From positions 204,188 to 268,187 of the forward strand of contig NZ_VTUZ01000011.1 in the NCBI RefSeq assembly GCF_008369935.1: 64,000 bases of DNA. The letters are read 5' to 3'. Within the stretch, counting starts at the first letter, position 1, and each line of letters starts with the position of its first letter. Under the pieces are notes generated by a model. It saw nothing but the letters and a program-made list of their open reading frames with translations, was not told the DNA's origin and did no database searches. Shown here piece by piece: positions 51,615 through 60,626 of this stretch. The DNA comes from Paraburkholderia panacisoli. Its GTDB lineage: Bacteria; Pseudomonadota; Gammaproteobacteria; Burkholderiales; Burkholderiaceae. The translations under genes and the position numbers were made by a program.

Positions 51615-51974
51615 ATGCGACTGACCATCCTGATCAACGGTTCCGATCCCACCGTTAGCCACGATTACGCTGTGCTGTGGCTCGACACCGAGCAGCACCG
51701 GTGGTCGAGAGAAGCACATCAAGGGATCGATCTGCCCCCGTGGGGCGAGTTGCATGACGAGGACGGCGTGACCACGCTCTGCGCGCCCAGTGCGGATGCG
51801 CCGCTGTGCACGCTGCGCGGCTTGCACGTGGACCGCAAACAACGCGTGAGCGCGGCACAAGGCGCCGCCGCGTGGACTGCCCTGCCGACACACGCGCCGG
51901 CGAAAGGCTTCTGGCGCCTGCAAGCCGTCGACCGTCAAACGGTACACGCCGAAAACAGCGTATTCGGTAATTAG
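51615..51974 (+). CDS. hypothetical protein, 119 residues
   Basis: A soluble protein with 'MRLTILINGSDPTVSHDYAVLWLDTEQHRWSREAH' at its start. Composition is ordinary for a cytoplasmic protein (Trp- and His-containing), and codon use matches neighbours, supporting a real gene. No family recognised. ATG 51615 is favoured over an upstream TTG (51600). A terminator follows after about 180 bases. Confidence 0.72.
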   Translation: MRLTILINGSDPTVSHDYAVLWLDTEQHRWSREAHQGIDLPPWGELHDEDGVTTLCAPSADAPLCTLRGLHVDRKQRVSAAQGAAAWTALPTHAPAKGFWRLQAVDRQTVHAENSVFGN

Positions 51975-52360
51975 GTTTCTGCTTTATTTCCGCAACCGGC
52001 TTTTAATCGGTCGAATATTCCATCCACGGGAACGCGCTTGCTCGTGCGAGCAAACTCGTTTATGCGCTGCGCCGCATATTTTGATTTTGCGTTGCACGCA
52101 TTTAAGCCAATCTTAAGCATGCGTGAGTAGAGTCAAAAGTCCACGCATTTAGGGTCGCTGTAAAGCGGCCCGTTTTTTTGTTCGCATTTTTTTCGCGCTC
52201 CTTTTTGCGTGCTTGCCTTCGCCACACGCCCGTGTCGTTTTCATTGCGACGCGTCATTCGCCCGCTCTGCTTTCTTCGTCGTATCCGCCCTGCGTTTCAG
52301 TTCGCTCGATACAGGCTCGCGACGCTATACTTGCGCCCCCATCCTTCGAACGACCGACAC
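51975..52360. other. 386-base intergenic region with a terminator
   Basis: AT-richer than its surroundings. It contains the hairpin terminator at 52152-52179 and, after it, the promoter region of the nuclease gene. Open frames reading through it upstream of 52361 are not protein-like. Confidence 0.6.
52152..52179 (+). terminator. intrinsic terminator
   Basis: 8-bp stem GGGTCGCT/AGCGGCCC (one G-T pair), GTAA loop, then seven T. It closes the transcript of the 119-residue hypothetical gene. Confidence 0.85.
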
Positions 52361-53110
52361 ATGAAGAAGTGGCTTGCCTGCCTGCTATTCGCCGTTGCCG
52401 CTCACGCGAGCGCGGCGCCCTCGTGCACTCAGTTCACCCCCAATGCGCAATGGCCCGTTCTGAGCAATCAGAAGATGGCGCCGAAAACGCGCATGCTTTG
52501 CTATAGCGATTTCGCGGTTCTGCATTCGGGCATTACGCACGGTCCGCTATGGTCCGCCGAACATCTGACTCGCGACCATATCGAAGCCGCGAAAGACATG
52601 GTGCGCACCAACAAGTTTTTCGAAGACGCGCGCCTGCCCGAAGGCGAAGGCGCAACACTCGCGGACTACAAGCGCAGCGGCTTCGATCGCGGCCATATGA
52701 GCCCGGCGGGCAACCGCTGGAATCAGCAGGCGATGGCACAATCCTTCTCGCTCGCCAATATCGTGCCGCAGAATCGTGAGAACAACCAACGGCTGTGGTC
52801 GCGCATCGAAACGTCGGTGCGCAAGATCGCGCTGTCCTACGATGATACCTACGTGGTCACCGGGCCGATCTTCAACGGCCAGCAGTTGCAGACCATCGGG
52901 CCGACGCGGGTGTTCGTGCCGACGCAGTTGTTCAAGGCCGTCTATGTGCCGTCGCGGCAGTTGGCGTTTGCGGTGGTGGTGGACAATGTCTCGACCAATC
53001 GCTACGACATCAGGACGATTCACGAACTCGAAGCAACATCGGGCATCCGTTTTCCGGGCATTCCGGAAAACCTCAAGGACCAGCGACCGGGAGGACTAAA
53101 AGGTGTTTAA
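52361..53110 (+). CDS. secreted DNA/RNA non-specific endonuclease (NUC/NucA type)
   Basis: A 249-residue nuclease with a signal peptide (residues 1-19). The beta-beta-alpha-metal motif is intact: 'DRGHMSPAGN' with the general-base His at 112 and the Mg-binding Asn in 'NIVPQNRENNQRLW'. A Cys near the mature N-terminus and another at residue 47 may form a disulphide. Exported to periplasm or medium, where it would degrade DNA and RNA for nutrients or defence. ATG 52361 is chosen because the signal peptide begins there. It overlaps the next gene by 8 bases. Confidence 0.93.
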   Translation: MKKWLACLLFAVAAHASAAPSCTQFTPNAQWPVLSNQKMAPKTRMLCYSDFAVLHSGITHGPLWSAEHLTRDHIEAAKDMVRTNKFFEDARLPEGEGATLADYKRSGFDRGHMSPAGNRWNQQAMAQSFSLANIVPQNRENNQRLWSRIETSVRKIALSYDDTYVVTGPIFNGQQLQTIGPTRVFVPTQLFKAVYVPSRQLAFAVVVDNVSTNRYDIRTIHELEATSGIRFPGIPENLKDQRPGGLKGV

Positions 53111-53363
53111 GCCCTATTCGAACGACGACGACGTGCTCAACATCCAAGGCGACGCGCTCACGGTGAGCAACGGCACCACGCGCGTAGTGCTGAACGGCAC
53201 ATTGGAACTGACGCGGGATCAGCGCGGACTGAAGGCGGCGCTTGCGCTGAAGGAGGCGGTGGATGCGATCGTCGCCAGCTTGCAGGCGCAAACGAATCTG
53301 CCCGCGAAGGTACAAGACGAACCGGATGCGAAACCCGGCGTCGTGCAGAATCCGTTTCAGTGA
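53103..53363 (+). CDS. hypothetical protein, 86 residues, coupled to the nuclease gene
   Basis: A soluble protein from GTG 53103, with GGAGG seven bases before it inside the nuclease gene. It contains 'DVLNIQGDALTVSNGTTRVVLNGTLELTRDQRGL' then a helix 'KAALALKEAVDAIVASLQAQ' and a Pro-rich end. No signal peptide, so it stays in the cytoplasm. The tight overlap suggests coupled expression; a role as cytoplasmic inhibitor or chaperone of the nuclease is a guess. Confidence 0.75.
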   Translation: MFKPYSNDDDVLNIQGDALTVSNGTTRVVLNGTLELTRDQRGLKAALALKEAVDAIVASLQAQTNLPAKVQDEPDAKPGVVQNPFQ

Positions 53364-53657
53364 TGCGCTAGTCAGACGCATCCGATGCTAAGGCGGGAGA
53401 GCTTCTCGCCTTAGCTTCTTATCTTCAGCCTCATCTTCACCACCCCGCGCACATCGCTGTACTTCAACGCGAACGCACTCGCCTCTCGCACACCTCGACG
53501 CGTCACGTTGATTCAGTACGCCGATATGTTTCAGCGGTTACGTTTTGTCACCAGAGCGGCGTCAACTGCTGTCCTCCCATCCACGTTAAACCGGCAGCGC
53601 TGAAACAATTCAGTCGCGACACACAAGAATCCACCGGTTCAAACCAGGAGTCACACC
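53364..53657. other. intergenic region (294 bases), nothing recognised
   Basis: No gene, tRNA or strong terminator seen. It carries the promoter of the following exported Lys/Ala-rich protein. Confidence 0.55.
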
Positions 53658-54035
53658 ATGAAGACGCTTTTCGCCGCTCTCGCTTCCGCTTTGCTCGTGT
53701 CGACCGCATTTGCTCAAACGGCCGCACCGTCCACTGCGCAACCCGCACAATCCGCCCAGACGCAGAGCGCCGGTCAAGCGAATCTGAAGGCGAGCACCGC
53801 CGTGCAAACCGGCGCGACGGACGAAGGCGCAGCCGTCACAAAGACGCCGGCCAAGACGACGAAGGCGCATGTGAAAAAGACTTCCGCCACGCACACGGCC
53901 AAAGCACACAAAGCCGTGAAGAAGACCGCAGTCGAAACAAGCGCCGCGAAGCCTAAAACGGAGAGCGCGAAAGAGGCCAGCAATGCCCCGGCAAAAGCCG
54001 ACGGCGCACAAACCGACACGACAAAGACGCAATAA
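53658..54035 (+). CDS. exported Ala/Lys/Thr-rich protein, hypothetical
   Basis: A 125-residue protein: signal peptide to 'AFA' (residue 19) and a mature part made almost entirely of Ala, Thr, Lys, Ser, Gln with blocks such as 'KTTKAHVKKTSATHTAKAHKAVKK'. It looks disordered and strongly basic, resembling histone-H1-like or cell-envelope-associated Lys-rich proteins of Burkholderia. Function unknown. The ATG has AGGAG about ten bases upstream. An intrinsic terminator follows. Confidence 0.8.
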   Translation: MKTLFAALASALLVSTAFAQTAAPSTAQPAQSAQTQSAGQANLKASTAVQTGATDEGAAVTKTPAKTTKAHVKKTSATHTAKAHKAVKKTAVETSAAKPKTESAKEASNAPAKADGAQTDTTKTQ

Positions 54036-54348
54036 CACGTGATCGGTTTCGGCATGCAGCGGCCACGCATGGTTAGATAATCGAAGCCGAACCGTGCCGT
54101 TCAGGGAGGGCGAGTCGCATGACTCGCCTTTTTTTCGTTCTTCGTCCAGCCGCGGAGAAAGTGGCGCTTCTGAATGAATGCATGACTGACAGCGCGGCGC
54201 GGAACCCGTCCGCAGCACGGGTCCGAGGGGTATGGGATAATGCGCGGCTTGCCCAGAGCGCGGCTCAAAAGGTTGTTCGCACGGGCGCTAGAAGGGCCTT
54301 TATTCCCGTGGCCCGCTTCCTTTCTGCGATATTTCATTACCAACCACA
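54036..54348. other. 313-base intergenic region
   Basis: Holds the terminator at 54109-54135 and then the leader of ilvD. No leader peptide with runs of branched-chain codons (attenuator) was recognised. Confidence 0.55.
54109..54135 (+). terminator. intrinsic terminator
   Basis: Perfect 8-bp stem GGCGAGTC/GACTCGCC with GCAT loop, followed by seven T. It ends the transcript of the Lys/Ala-rich exported protein. Confidence 0.92.
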
Positions 54349-56208
54349 ATGCCCGCATACCGTTCCAAAACCTCCACCGCCGGCCGCAACATGGCGGGAG
54401 CGCGCTCGCTGTGGCGCGCCACCGGCATGAAAGACGAAGACTTTTCCAAGCCGATCATTGCGGTGGTCAATTCGTTCACCCAGTTCGTGCCCGGCCACGT
54501 GCACCTGAAGGACCTGGGTCAGCTCGTCGCGCGCGAGATCGAGGCCGCCGGCGGCGTCGCCAAAGAATTCAACACCATTGCGGTCGATGACGGCATCGCG
54601 ATGGGTCACGACGGCATGCTGTATTCGCTGCCGAGCCGCGACATCATCGCGGACTCGGTGGAATACATGGTCAACGCGCACTGCGCCGACGCGATGGTGT
54701 GCATCTCCAACTGCGACAAGATTACCCCCGGCATGCTGATGGCCGCCATGCGGCTCAACATCCCGGTGATCTTCGTGTCCGGCGGTCCGATGGAAGCCGG
54801 CAAGACACGCCTCGCCAATCCCGTCACCAAGGCCCTCGAGTTCAAGAAGCTGGACCTGGTGGACGCCATGGTGATTGCCGCCGACTCCGCCTATTCCGAC
54901 GCCGACGTCGCCGAAGTGGAGCGCTCCGCCTGCCCGACGTGCGGTTCGTGCTCGGGCATGTTCACCGCCAACTCGATGAACTGCCTCACTGAAGCGTTGG
55001 GCCTCTCGCTGCCCGGCAACGGCACGGTGGTGGCCACGCACGCGGACCGCGAGCAGCTCTTCAAGCGCGCCGGCCGCCGCATCGTGGAACTGGCTCGCCA
55101 GTACTACGAGCAGGAGCAGGCGTCGATCCTGCCGCGCTCGGTGGGCTTCAAGGCGTTCGAAAACGCGATGACGCTGGACATCGCGATGGGCGGCTCGACC
55201 AACACGATCCTGCACTTGCTGGCAATTGCTCGCGAAGCGGAAATCGACTTCTCGATGACCGATATCGACCGCCTGTCGCGCATCGTGCCGCAGCTGTGCA
55301 AGGTGGCGCCGAACACCAACAAGTACCACATCGAAGACGTGCACCGCGCGGGCGGCATCATGGCGATCCTCGGCGAGCTGGACCGCGCCGGCAAGCTGCA
55401 CACTGACGTGCCCACCGTGCACGCCCCCACGCTGAAGGACGCGCTGGCTCAGTGGGACATCACCCGCACCGAGGACGAAGCCGTCAAGACCTTCTACCTG
55501 GCCGGCCCCGGCGGCGTTCCCACCCAGGTCGCGTTCAGCCAGAACGCGCGCTGGCCCAGCCTGGACCTGGATCGCGCCGAGGGCTGCATCCGCTCCTACG
55601 AACATGCGTTCTCCAAGGAAGGCGGCCTCGCCGTGCTGACCGGCAACATCGCGCTCGACGGCTGCGTCGTGAAGACCGCTGGCGTGGACGAAAGCATCCT
55701 CGTGTTCGAGGGCACGGCTCACGTCACCGAATCGCAGGACGAAGCGGTGGAGAACATCCTCAACGACAAGGTCAAGGCCGGCGACGTGGTGATCGTTCGC
55801 TACGAAGGCCCGAAGGGCGGCCCCGGTATGCAGGAAATGCTCTATCCGACGAGCTACATCAAGTCGAAGGGTCTCGGCAAAGCATGCGCGCTGCTGACGG
55901 ATGGACGCTTCTCCGGCGGCACCTCGGGCTTGTCCATCGGCCACTGCTCGCCTGAGGCGGCAGCCGGCGGCGCCATCGGCCTCGTGCGCGACGGCGACAA
56001 GATCCGCATCGACATTCCGAACCGCACGATCGACGTGCTGCTGTCCGATGAGGAACTCGCGCGCCGCCGCGAGGAGCAGAACGCCAAGGGATGGAAGCCT
56101 GCCAAGCAGCGTCCGCGCAAGGTGTCCGCCGCTCTGAAGGCGTACGCGAAGCTGGTCATGTCGGCCGACAAGGGCGCCGTGCGCGACCTGTCGCTGCTGG
56201 ACGATTGA
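54349..56208 (+). CDS. ilvD: dihydroxy-acid dehydratase
   Basis: A 619-residue enzyme of valine/isoleucine biosynthesis that dehydrates 2,3-dihydroxy-isovalerate/-methylvalerate. The Fe-S ligand motifs are present: 'CISNCDKITPGM' (about residues 122-133) and 'CPTCGSCSGMFTANSMNCL' (about residues 195-213), as is the Mg/Ser region near the C-terminus 'DGRFSGGTSGLSIGH'. The length is that of the long (E. coli-like, 616-residue) form. Codon choice differs from neighbours: GCC, CTG and TCC replace the usual GCG and TCG. The ATG has no clear ribosome site. Monocistronic between two terminators. Confidence 0.97.
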   Translation: MPAYRSKTSTAGRNMAGARSLWRATGMKDEDFSKPIIAVVNSFTQFVPGHVHLKDLGQLVAREIEAAGGVAKEFNTIAVDDGIAMGHDGMLYSLPSRDIIADSVEYMVNAHCADAMVCISNCDKITPGMLMAAMRLNIPVIFVSGGPMEAGKTRLANPVTKALEFKKLDLVDAMVIAADSAYSDADVAEVERSACPTCGSCSGMFTANSMNCLTEALGLSLPGNGTVVATHADREQLFKRAGRRIVELARQYYEQEQASILPRSVGFKAFENAMTLDIAMGGSTNTILHLLAIAREAEIDFSMTDIDRLSRIVPQLCKVAPNTNKYHIEDVHRAGGIMAILGELDRAGKLHTDVPTVHAPTLKDALAQWDITRTEDEAVKTFYLAGPGGVPTQVAFSQNARWPSLDLDRAEGCIRSYEHAFSKEGGLAVLTGNIALDGCVVKTAGVDESILVFEGTAHVTESQDEAVENILNDKVKAGDVVIVRYEGPKGGPGMQEMLYPTSYIKSKGLGKACALLTDGRFSGGTSGLSIGHCSPEAAAGGAIGLVRDGDKIRIDIPNRTIDVLLSDEELARRREEQNAKGWKPAKQRPRKVSAALKAYAKLVMSADKGAVRDLSLLDD

Positions 56209-56241
56209 TGCTGAGGCGGGCCGCGTGCCCGTCCGCTCTCC

Positions 56242-56268
56242 AAAGCCGCTCCCCGGAGCGGCTTTTTT
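56242..56268 (+). terminator. intrinsic terminator of ilvD
   Basis: 11-bp stem AAAGCCGCTCC/GGAGCGGCTTT, two-base apex, running into further T residues. Confidence 0.92.
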
Positions 56269-56466
56269 TATGCGCGCGTTCCTTGCGACTTTTGCGGGCG
56301 ACTTTCTTCGCGAAGCGCGCGGGCCAGCATTCAAGCAGACAGACAGACGCGCATCGCGCCCGCGTGATTTTTTCAGCGAACGCATCAATTTTTGCGCGGT
56401 GTTTACTCGCGCAAGTCTAATCTGCAATTGTCCTGACAACCATGGCGTCAACGAACGCCACATCAC

Positions 56467-56820
56467 ATGGCACTCACGCAATCAATCGACGACTTCGCCA
56501 CGCAATCGCTCAAGCAATCGTCCAAGCCGTCGCCGGTCCAGCACAACAACGTCATTCCCTTTCCGTCCGCACGCGCGCTGCTGCAGGTCACGCTGCCCCA
56601 CCCGTTGCACGATCTCGCCGGTACGCAATTGCGCGCACTGCTTCACTCACCGCTTGGCGTGTATGTCGTCGGCACGCACGCGTCGCGGGAAGCGGTTTGC
56701 GTGCAACTCGACATTGCGTCCGAGGACCTCGACTTCACGCTGCATACGCTAATCTCGACCGTCCCCGCCGCGTTGATCGGACCGTTGAAGCGCCGCGCCA
56801 ACGTCGCAAAGGCGCGCTGA
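56467..56820 (+). CDS. hypothetical protein, 117 residues
   Basis: Soluble, with a Ser/Gln/Lys-rich first third ('QSSKPSPVQHNN') and an ordered remainder ('LHDLAGTQLRALLHSPLGVYVVGTHASREAVCVQLDIA'). Not a recognised family. Its TGA stop (56818-56820) is two bases before the ATG of the DapA-like gene, so both are probably one transcript. Confidence 0.75.
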   Translation: MALTQSIDDFATQSLKQSSKPSPVQHNNVIPFPSARALLQVTLPHPLHDLAGTQLRALLHSPLGVYVVGTHASREAVCVQLDIASEDLDFTLHTLISTVPAALIGPLKRRANVAKAR

Positions 56821-56822
56821 TC

Positions 56823-57707
56823 ATGTTCTCGGGTATCTGGTTGCCGATCGTCACGCCGCTGCGCAATGGCGAAGTCGATATCGACGCATTGCAGCGCCTC
56901 GCGAACTACTACCTGCACACGGAAATCAGCGGTTTCGTCGCGCTGAGCACGACGGGCGAAGCCGCGTTGCTCTCACAAGCCGAGCGCGTCAGCGTTCTGC
57001 ACGCACTGAGCGAGGTGATCGGCTCGCGTCTGCCGATGCTGATCGGCGTCGGCGGAGCGAATACGCGCGACGTGCTGCACGAGATGCAGCGCTATGAACG
57101 CTGGGACTGCGCCGGCTATCTGATCTCCGCGCCGTCGTACGTGTGTCCCGATCAGGCCGGTGTGCAATGGCACTTCGAACAGGCCGCGCTCGCCACCGAA
57201 CGCCCTGTCGTTCTGTACAACGTACCGCATCGAACCGGCGTGACGATCGAGCCGGACACAGTCGCGCGGCTGGTCGAATGCGAGAACATCGTCGCGATCA
57301 AGGAGTGCGTGAAGGCGCATTTCGCCCGGCTGAGCGGCCTGCCGATCACCGTGCTATGCGGCACCGACGAAGCCTTCGACACGTGTCTGGAGCACGGCGG
57401 CACAGGCGGCATTCTGGCGAGCGCGCATGTGTGCGCGGATTTGCTGATCGCGCTGCGGGAGTCGACCCTGAGCGGCCACGACCACGACGCGCGCCATCTG
57501 TTCGCGAGCCTCTTGCCGATATTGCGCCTGCTGTTTGCCGCGCCGAATCCGTCCGCGATCAAGGCGATGCTGGCTTTCGATCATTCGCTGACCGACGAAA
57601 CGCGCCTGCCGATCACGCGCGCGTCGGCGCAACTCGTCGAGCGCCTGAGCATCGCGCGCGACAGGTTGCAGGATCTGCGCGCCGAATTCGCCAGCACGAT
57701 GACTTAG
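56823..57707 (+). CDS. DapA-family aldolase/lyase (dihydrodipicolinate synthase-like)
   Basis: A 294-residue TIM-barrel class I lyase. 'STTGEA' (residues 42-47, matching the GTTGE catalytic loop), the Tyr in 'LYNVPHRTG' and the Schiff-base Lys in 'AIKEC' (~160) are conserved, so it should form an enzyme-pyruvate imine. It could be DapA itself or a relative acting on sugar acids or hydroxy-oxo-glutarate; being next to an unknown gene and not to lysine genes leaves the specificity open. I therefore give no symbol. Confidence 0.88.
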   Translation: MFSGIWLPIVTPLRNGEVDIDALQRLANYYLHTEISGFVALSTTGEAALLSQAERVSVLHALSEVIGSRLPMLIGVGGANTRDVLHEMQRYERWDCAGYLISAPSYVCPDQAGVQWHFEQAALATERPVVLYNVPHRTGVTIEPDTVARLVECENIVAIKECVKAHFARLSGLPITVLCGTDEAFDTCLEHGGTGGILASAHVCADLLIALRESTLSGHDHDARHLFASLLPILRLLFAAPNPSAIKAMLAFDHSLTDETRLPITRASAQLVERLSIARDRLQDLRAEFASTMT

Positions 57708-57803
57708 CGCGTTGCCGTTCGACAGCAGGTTTGCGCGGCGATGTGGTTCATCAATCGATTCGTGACGCAAACCTGCAACGAAGCGCGACCTTGAGAAAGC
57801 CCA

Positions 57804-58532
57804 TCAGTGTGGCGACGACAGCGGCCCAACAATCTCCAGATCCGCCAGCGCGCCGAGCTTGCGCACATCGGCAATTTCGATTTCCGCGTAGCCCAGCTTC
57901 AACGCACCTTGCGCTTCGAACTGCTTCAACACCTGGTTGATCGTCTGCCTGGACAACGCGAGCATCATCGCCAGATCTTCCTGCGGCACCTTGAGCACGC
58001 GCCGCAACGCGCCGGGTTCGCCATAGCCGCCCGCCATCAGCAACAGCCGGCGCGCGACGCGTTGCGCGGCAGGCAGCAGCGCGGCTTCCTCGATGGCATC
58101 GAACGCAAGGCGCAGCTTCTGCGTGAGGAGCAAACCGAACACATGCCACCACGCGGGCATGCGTTCGAGCAACGCGGCGAGCGCGGCGCGCGGCACGTGA
58201 AACAGCGCGGTATCACGCTCGGCATACGCGTCGTGGGTTCGCGGACGGTTGTCGAATAGCGCGATCTCGCCGAACCAGTTCACCGGTTCGATGACGGCGA
58301 GCAACGCCTCCTTGCCCGCCGAACCGGCCGCGCCGATTCTCATCAGACCGTCGAGCACGCAATAGAGGCCGTCGTCGGCATCGCCGCGCGAAAAGAGCCG
58401 TTGCCCGGCGGCAAGACGCTCGACGCGCCCGGCTTCGATCAACTGCGTCTGCAACGCGCCCGGCGCCGAGCGGAACCACGCACTGCGTCCAAGCAGCGCG
58501 GCAAGCTCATTCGATGAAAAACTCACAGTCAT
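57804..58532 (-). CDS. Crp/Fnr-family transcriptional regulator
   Basis: A 242-residue regulator: cyclic-nucleotide-binding-like beta-roll (residues ~20-135, 'RGDADDGLYCVLDGLMRIG', 'WFGEIALFDNRPRTHDA') followed by a dimer helix and a C-terminal winged HTH ('VPQEDLAMMLALSRQTINQVLKQFEAQGAL'). No cysteine cluster of the Fnr type is visible, so it senses a nucleotide or another small ligand, not oxygen via Fe-S. It is divergent from the DUF962 gene with a 91-base gap. Confidence 0.92.
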   Translation of the reverse strand: MTVSFSSNELAALLGRSAWFRSAPGALQTQLIEAGRVERLAAGQRLFSRGDADDGLYCVLDGLMRIGAAGSAGKEALLAVIEPVNWFGEIALFDNRPRTHDAYAERDTALFHVPRAALAALLERMPAWWHVFGLLLTQKLRLAFDAIEEAALLPAAQRVARRLLLMAGGYGEPGALRRVLKVPQEDLAMMLALSRQTINQVLKQFEAQGALKLGYAEIEIADVRKLGALADLEIVGPLSSPH

Positions 58533-58623
58533 GGGACGGCATCCGTGCGCGATTGTCGGCTACCCGATGGTTTGAAATTCCGCTGCCCGCGATTATGCTG
58601 ACTTCGACGGAGGAACGGCATCC

Positions 58624-59163
58624 ATGAGAACGCTGACGCAACAACTGACGCAATACGCGGCTTACCATCGCGACCGGCGCAATATCGCCACGCATTTCAT
58701 CGGCATTCCACTGATCGTGCTGGCGTTGGCCGTGTTGCTGAGCCGTCCCGCTTTCACGCTGGGCGCGCTGCCGTTGACGTTGTCGGCGGCGTGGCTGTTG
58801 TTCACCGCGGCAACCGTCTACTATCTCGTGCTCGACGTGCCACTCGGCGTGATGATGGCGTGCGTGTCGGCATTGTGCCTGGCGCTCGGCGAGTGGCTCG
58901 CCGCGCAATCCACGCTGGCGTGGCTCGCCACGGGAATCGGTCTGTTCGTGATCGGCTGGGTGTTCCAGTTCATCGGCCACGTCGCTTATGAACATCGCAA
59001 ACCGGCCTTCGTCGATGACGTGATCGGCCTGTTGATCGGACCGCTGTTCGTACTCGCGGAAGCATTGTTCGGTTTCGGCTGGCGGCCCGAGCTGCGCGAA
59101 GCGATCGACGCGCAGGTGGGGCCGACGCGCATCAACGCGGACCGTGCGACGGCGCATCGCTGA
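58624..59163 (+). CDS. DUF962/Mpo1-like membrane protein
   Basis: A 179-residue protein with four hydrophobic segments and the family pattern 'YAAYHRDRRNIATHFIGIPLIVLAL' at the start and 'WVFQFIGHVAYEHRKPAFVDD' near the end, the His-containing motifs of DUF962. The yeast member Mpo1 is an Fe(II)-dependent 2-hydroxy fatty acid dioxygenase; bacterial members are largely uncharacterised. ATG 58624 follows GGAGG. Divergent from the Crp/Fnr gene, which may regulate it. Confidence 0.9.
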   Translation: MRTLTQQLTQYAAYHRDRRNIATHFIGIPLIVLALAVLLSRPAFTLGALPLTLSAAWLLFTAATVYYLVLDVPLGVMMACVSALCLALGEWLAAQSTLAWLATGIGLFVIGWVFQFIGHVAYEHRKPAFVDDVIGLLIGPLFVLAEALFGFGWRPELREAIDAQVGPTRINADRATAHR

Positions 59164-59177
59164 TTGCCGGGTGCGAC

Positions 59178-60074
59178 TCAGTTCGGCGCCAGCCGAACCA
59201 GGCGAACGCCATGCAATGCCGTCAACGCGACCGCGATCCAGATCGGAAAATAAGTCGCCAGTTGCGCGGCGCTCAGCGTTTCGCCGAGCAACGTGATCGA
59301 CACCAGCACGAGCAACACCGGCTCGACATAACCGAGAATGCCGAACAGCGCGACCGGCAACAAACGGCTCGCCTTCAGATACGACGCCAGCGCAATCGTG
59401 CTCAATGCGCCGAGGCCGGACAACAGCAGACACCACATGTCGACGCGGCCGGCGATCGTCGTCAGCGAACCGCCGGTGATGATGACCACGCATGCCACTG
59501 GCAACAGCAACGCCATTTCCATCGTGAACATCGCCAGCGAATCCTCGTTGATCTTGCGGCGCAACGCGAAGTACGGCGGATAGCCGAGTGCAACCAGCAA
59601 TGTCGGCCATGAAAACGCGCCCGTCATCCACAGTTCGTGGCCGACGCCCACCGCCGCGCAAACCACCGCGAGCCACTGCAATCCGTCGAGTCGTTCGTGA
59701 TAGTAGAAGCGGCCCACCAGCACCATCGCCAGCGGCAGCAGGAAATAGCCGAGCGACACTTCGAGCATCCGGCCATGCAGCGGCGCCCAGAGGAATACCC
59801 ACAGTTGCAAGCCGAGCAAAGCCGCGCTCGCAATCATCGCCACGCCGAGCTTCGGCTCGGTCACCATCCGGTAAACAAGCCGGCGCAGAGTCGGCAGGCG
59901 CTTGCGCAACATGACGAGCAGCAGCGCGCCCGGCACGGTCCATACGATGCGCCACGCGAAGATATCGAGCCCGCTCAGCGGCGTGAGCAGCGTTGCGTAA
60001 GCGGACAGTAAAGCAAACATCGCCGACGCACCGACGGACAGCGCAATCCCGCGCCTGGGGTCATACTGGTTCAT
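59178..60074 (-). CDS. rarD: RarD-like EamA-family transporter
   Basis: A 298-residue, ten-helix inner-membrane protein of the RarD branch of the drug/metabolite transporter superfamily: 'RRGIALSVGASAMFALLSAYATLLTPLSGLDIFAWRIVWT' and 'PVALFGILGYVEPVLLVLVSITLLGE'. RarD was named for chloramphenicol resistance but its natural substrate is unsettled. Start ATG 60074 is preferred by analogy to known RarD starts; ATG 60095 is an alternative. Convergent with the DUF962 gene, 14 bases apart. Confidence 0.87.
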   Translation of the reverse strand: MNQYDPRRGIALSVGASAMFALLSAYATLLTPLSGLDIFAWRIVWTVPGALLLVMLRKRLPTLRRLVYRMVTEPKLGVAMIASAALLGLQLWVFLWAPLHGRMLEVSLGYFLLPLAMVLVGRFYYHERLDGLQWLAVVCAAVGVGHELWMTGAFSWPTLLVALGYPPYFALRRKINEDSLAMFTMEMALLLPVACVVIITGGSLTTIAGRVDMWCLLLSGLGALSTIALASYLKASRLLPVALFGILGYVEPVLLVLVSITLLGETLSAAQLATYFPIWIAVALTALHGVRLVRLAPN

Positions 60075-60626
60075 TGCGCGGCCTGATGCAGACATGTTCC
60101 GGCGTTCAGTGCGAGCATCGGTGCCGTGGTTTGCAACCCAGCATTCGCTCGCGCGGCGTTGATTGTTGTCATTGGAAGTGGGGTCCCACAAGTGGCTAGT
60201 GCAAATCAGAGAAGCGCTGCGTTTTCATTTTCAATTGGCATGGCAAGCCAGCATTCTAGACGGGTTGTTCGTCGCGGGCGTCGGCGGCATTTCCGTCGCC
60301 TCGCTGCAATTTGTCCGTGCGCATCTCGCGCCGATGCACTAGAACATAACTTTCACGCGTGCAATCGAACCCGCGCTGTTTCAATTGACAACGCGTCGAA
60401 GCGTCGCCTCTGGCGACTCAAGCGCGAATCTTGCTAAAGAAGTCTTGCAAGCTGTTTGCAACGTGAACCGCAGCAGCTTTCGCAGCATCAACGAGTCGGG
60501 CCGGCATAGGCAGTCCGAAGGACCCGCCAGCCCTCTCTCCCACGGCATGCATCACCCGCGTTTCACCGCGCCTGCTGCCGCCCGGCAAGCAATCCCGCTC
60601 ATCCGAATGTGACTACTGGAGCCAGC
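60075..60626. other. 552-base intergenic region, no gene recognised
   Basis: Divergent region between rarD and egtD. Its one longer open frame (60126-60437) has no recognisable domain and Arg-rich composition. No egtB remnant or riboswitch-like structure was seen. Confidence 0.6.

Noticed and set aside
54337..56481. Long minus-strand open frame opposite ilvD
   Set aside because: Low-quality antisense composition and no recognisable domain; ilvD on the plus strand is certain.
60126..60437. Plus-strand open frame upstream of egtD
   Set aside because: No domain, Arg-rich, no ribosome site; judged non-coding.
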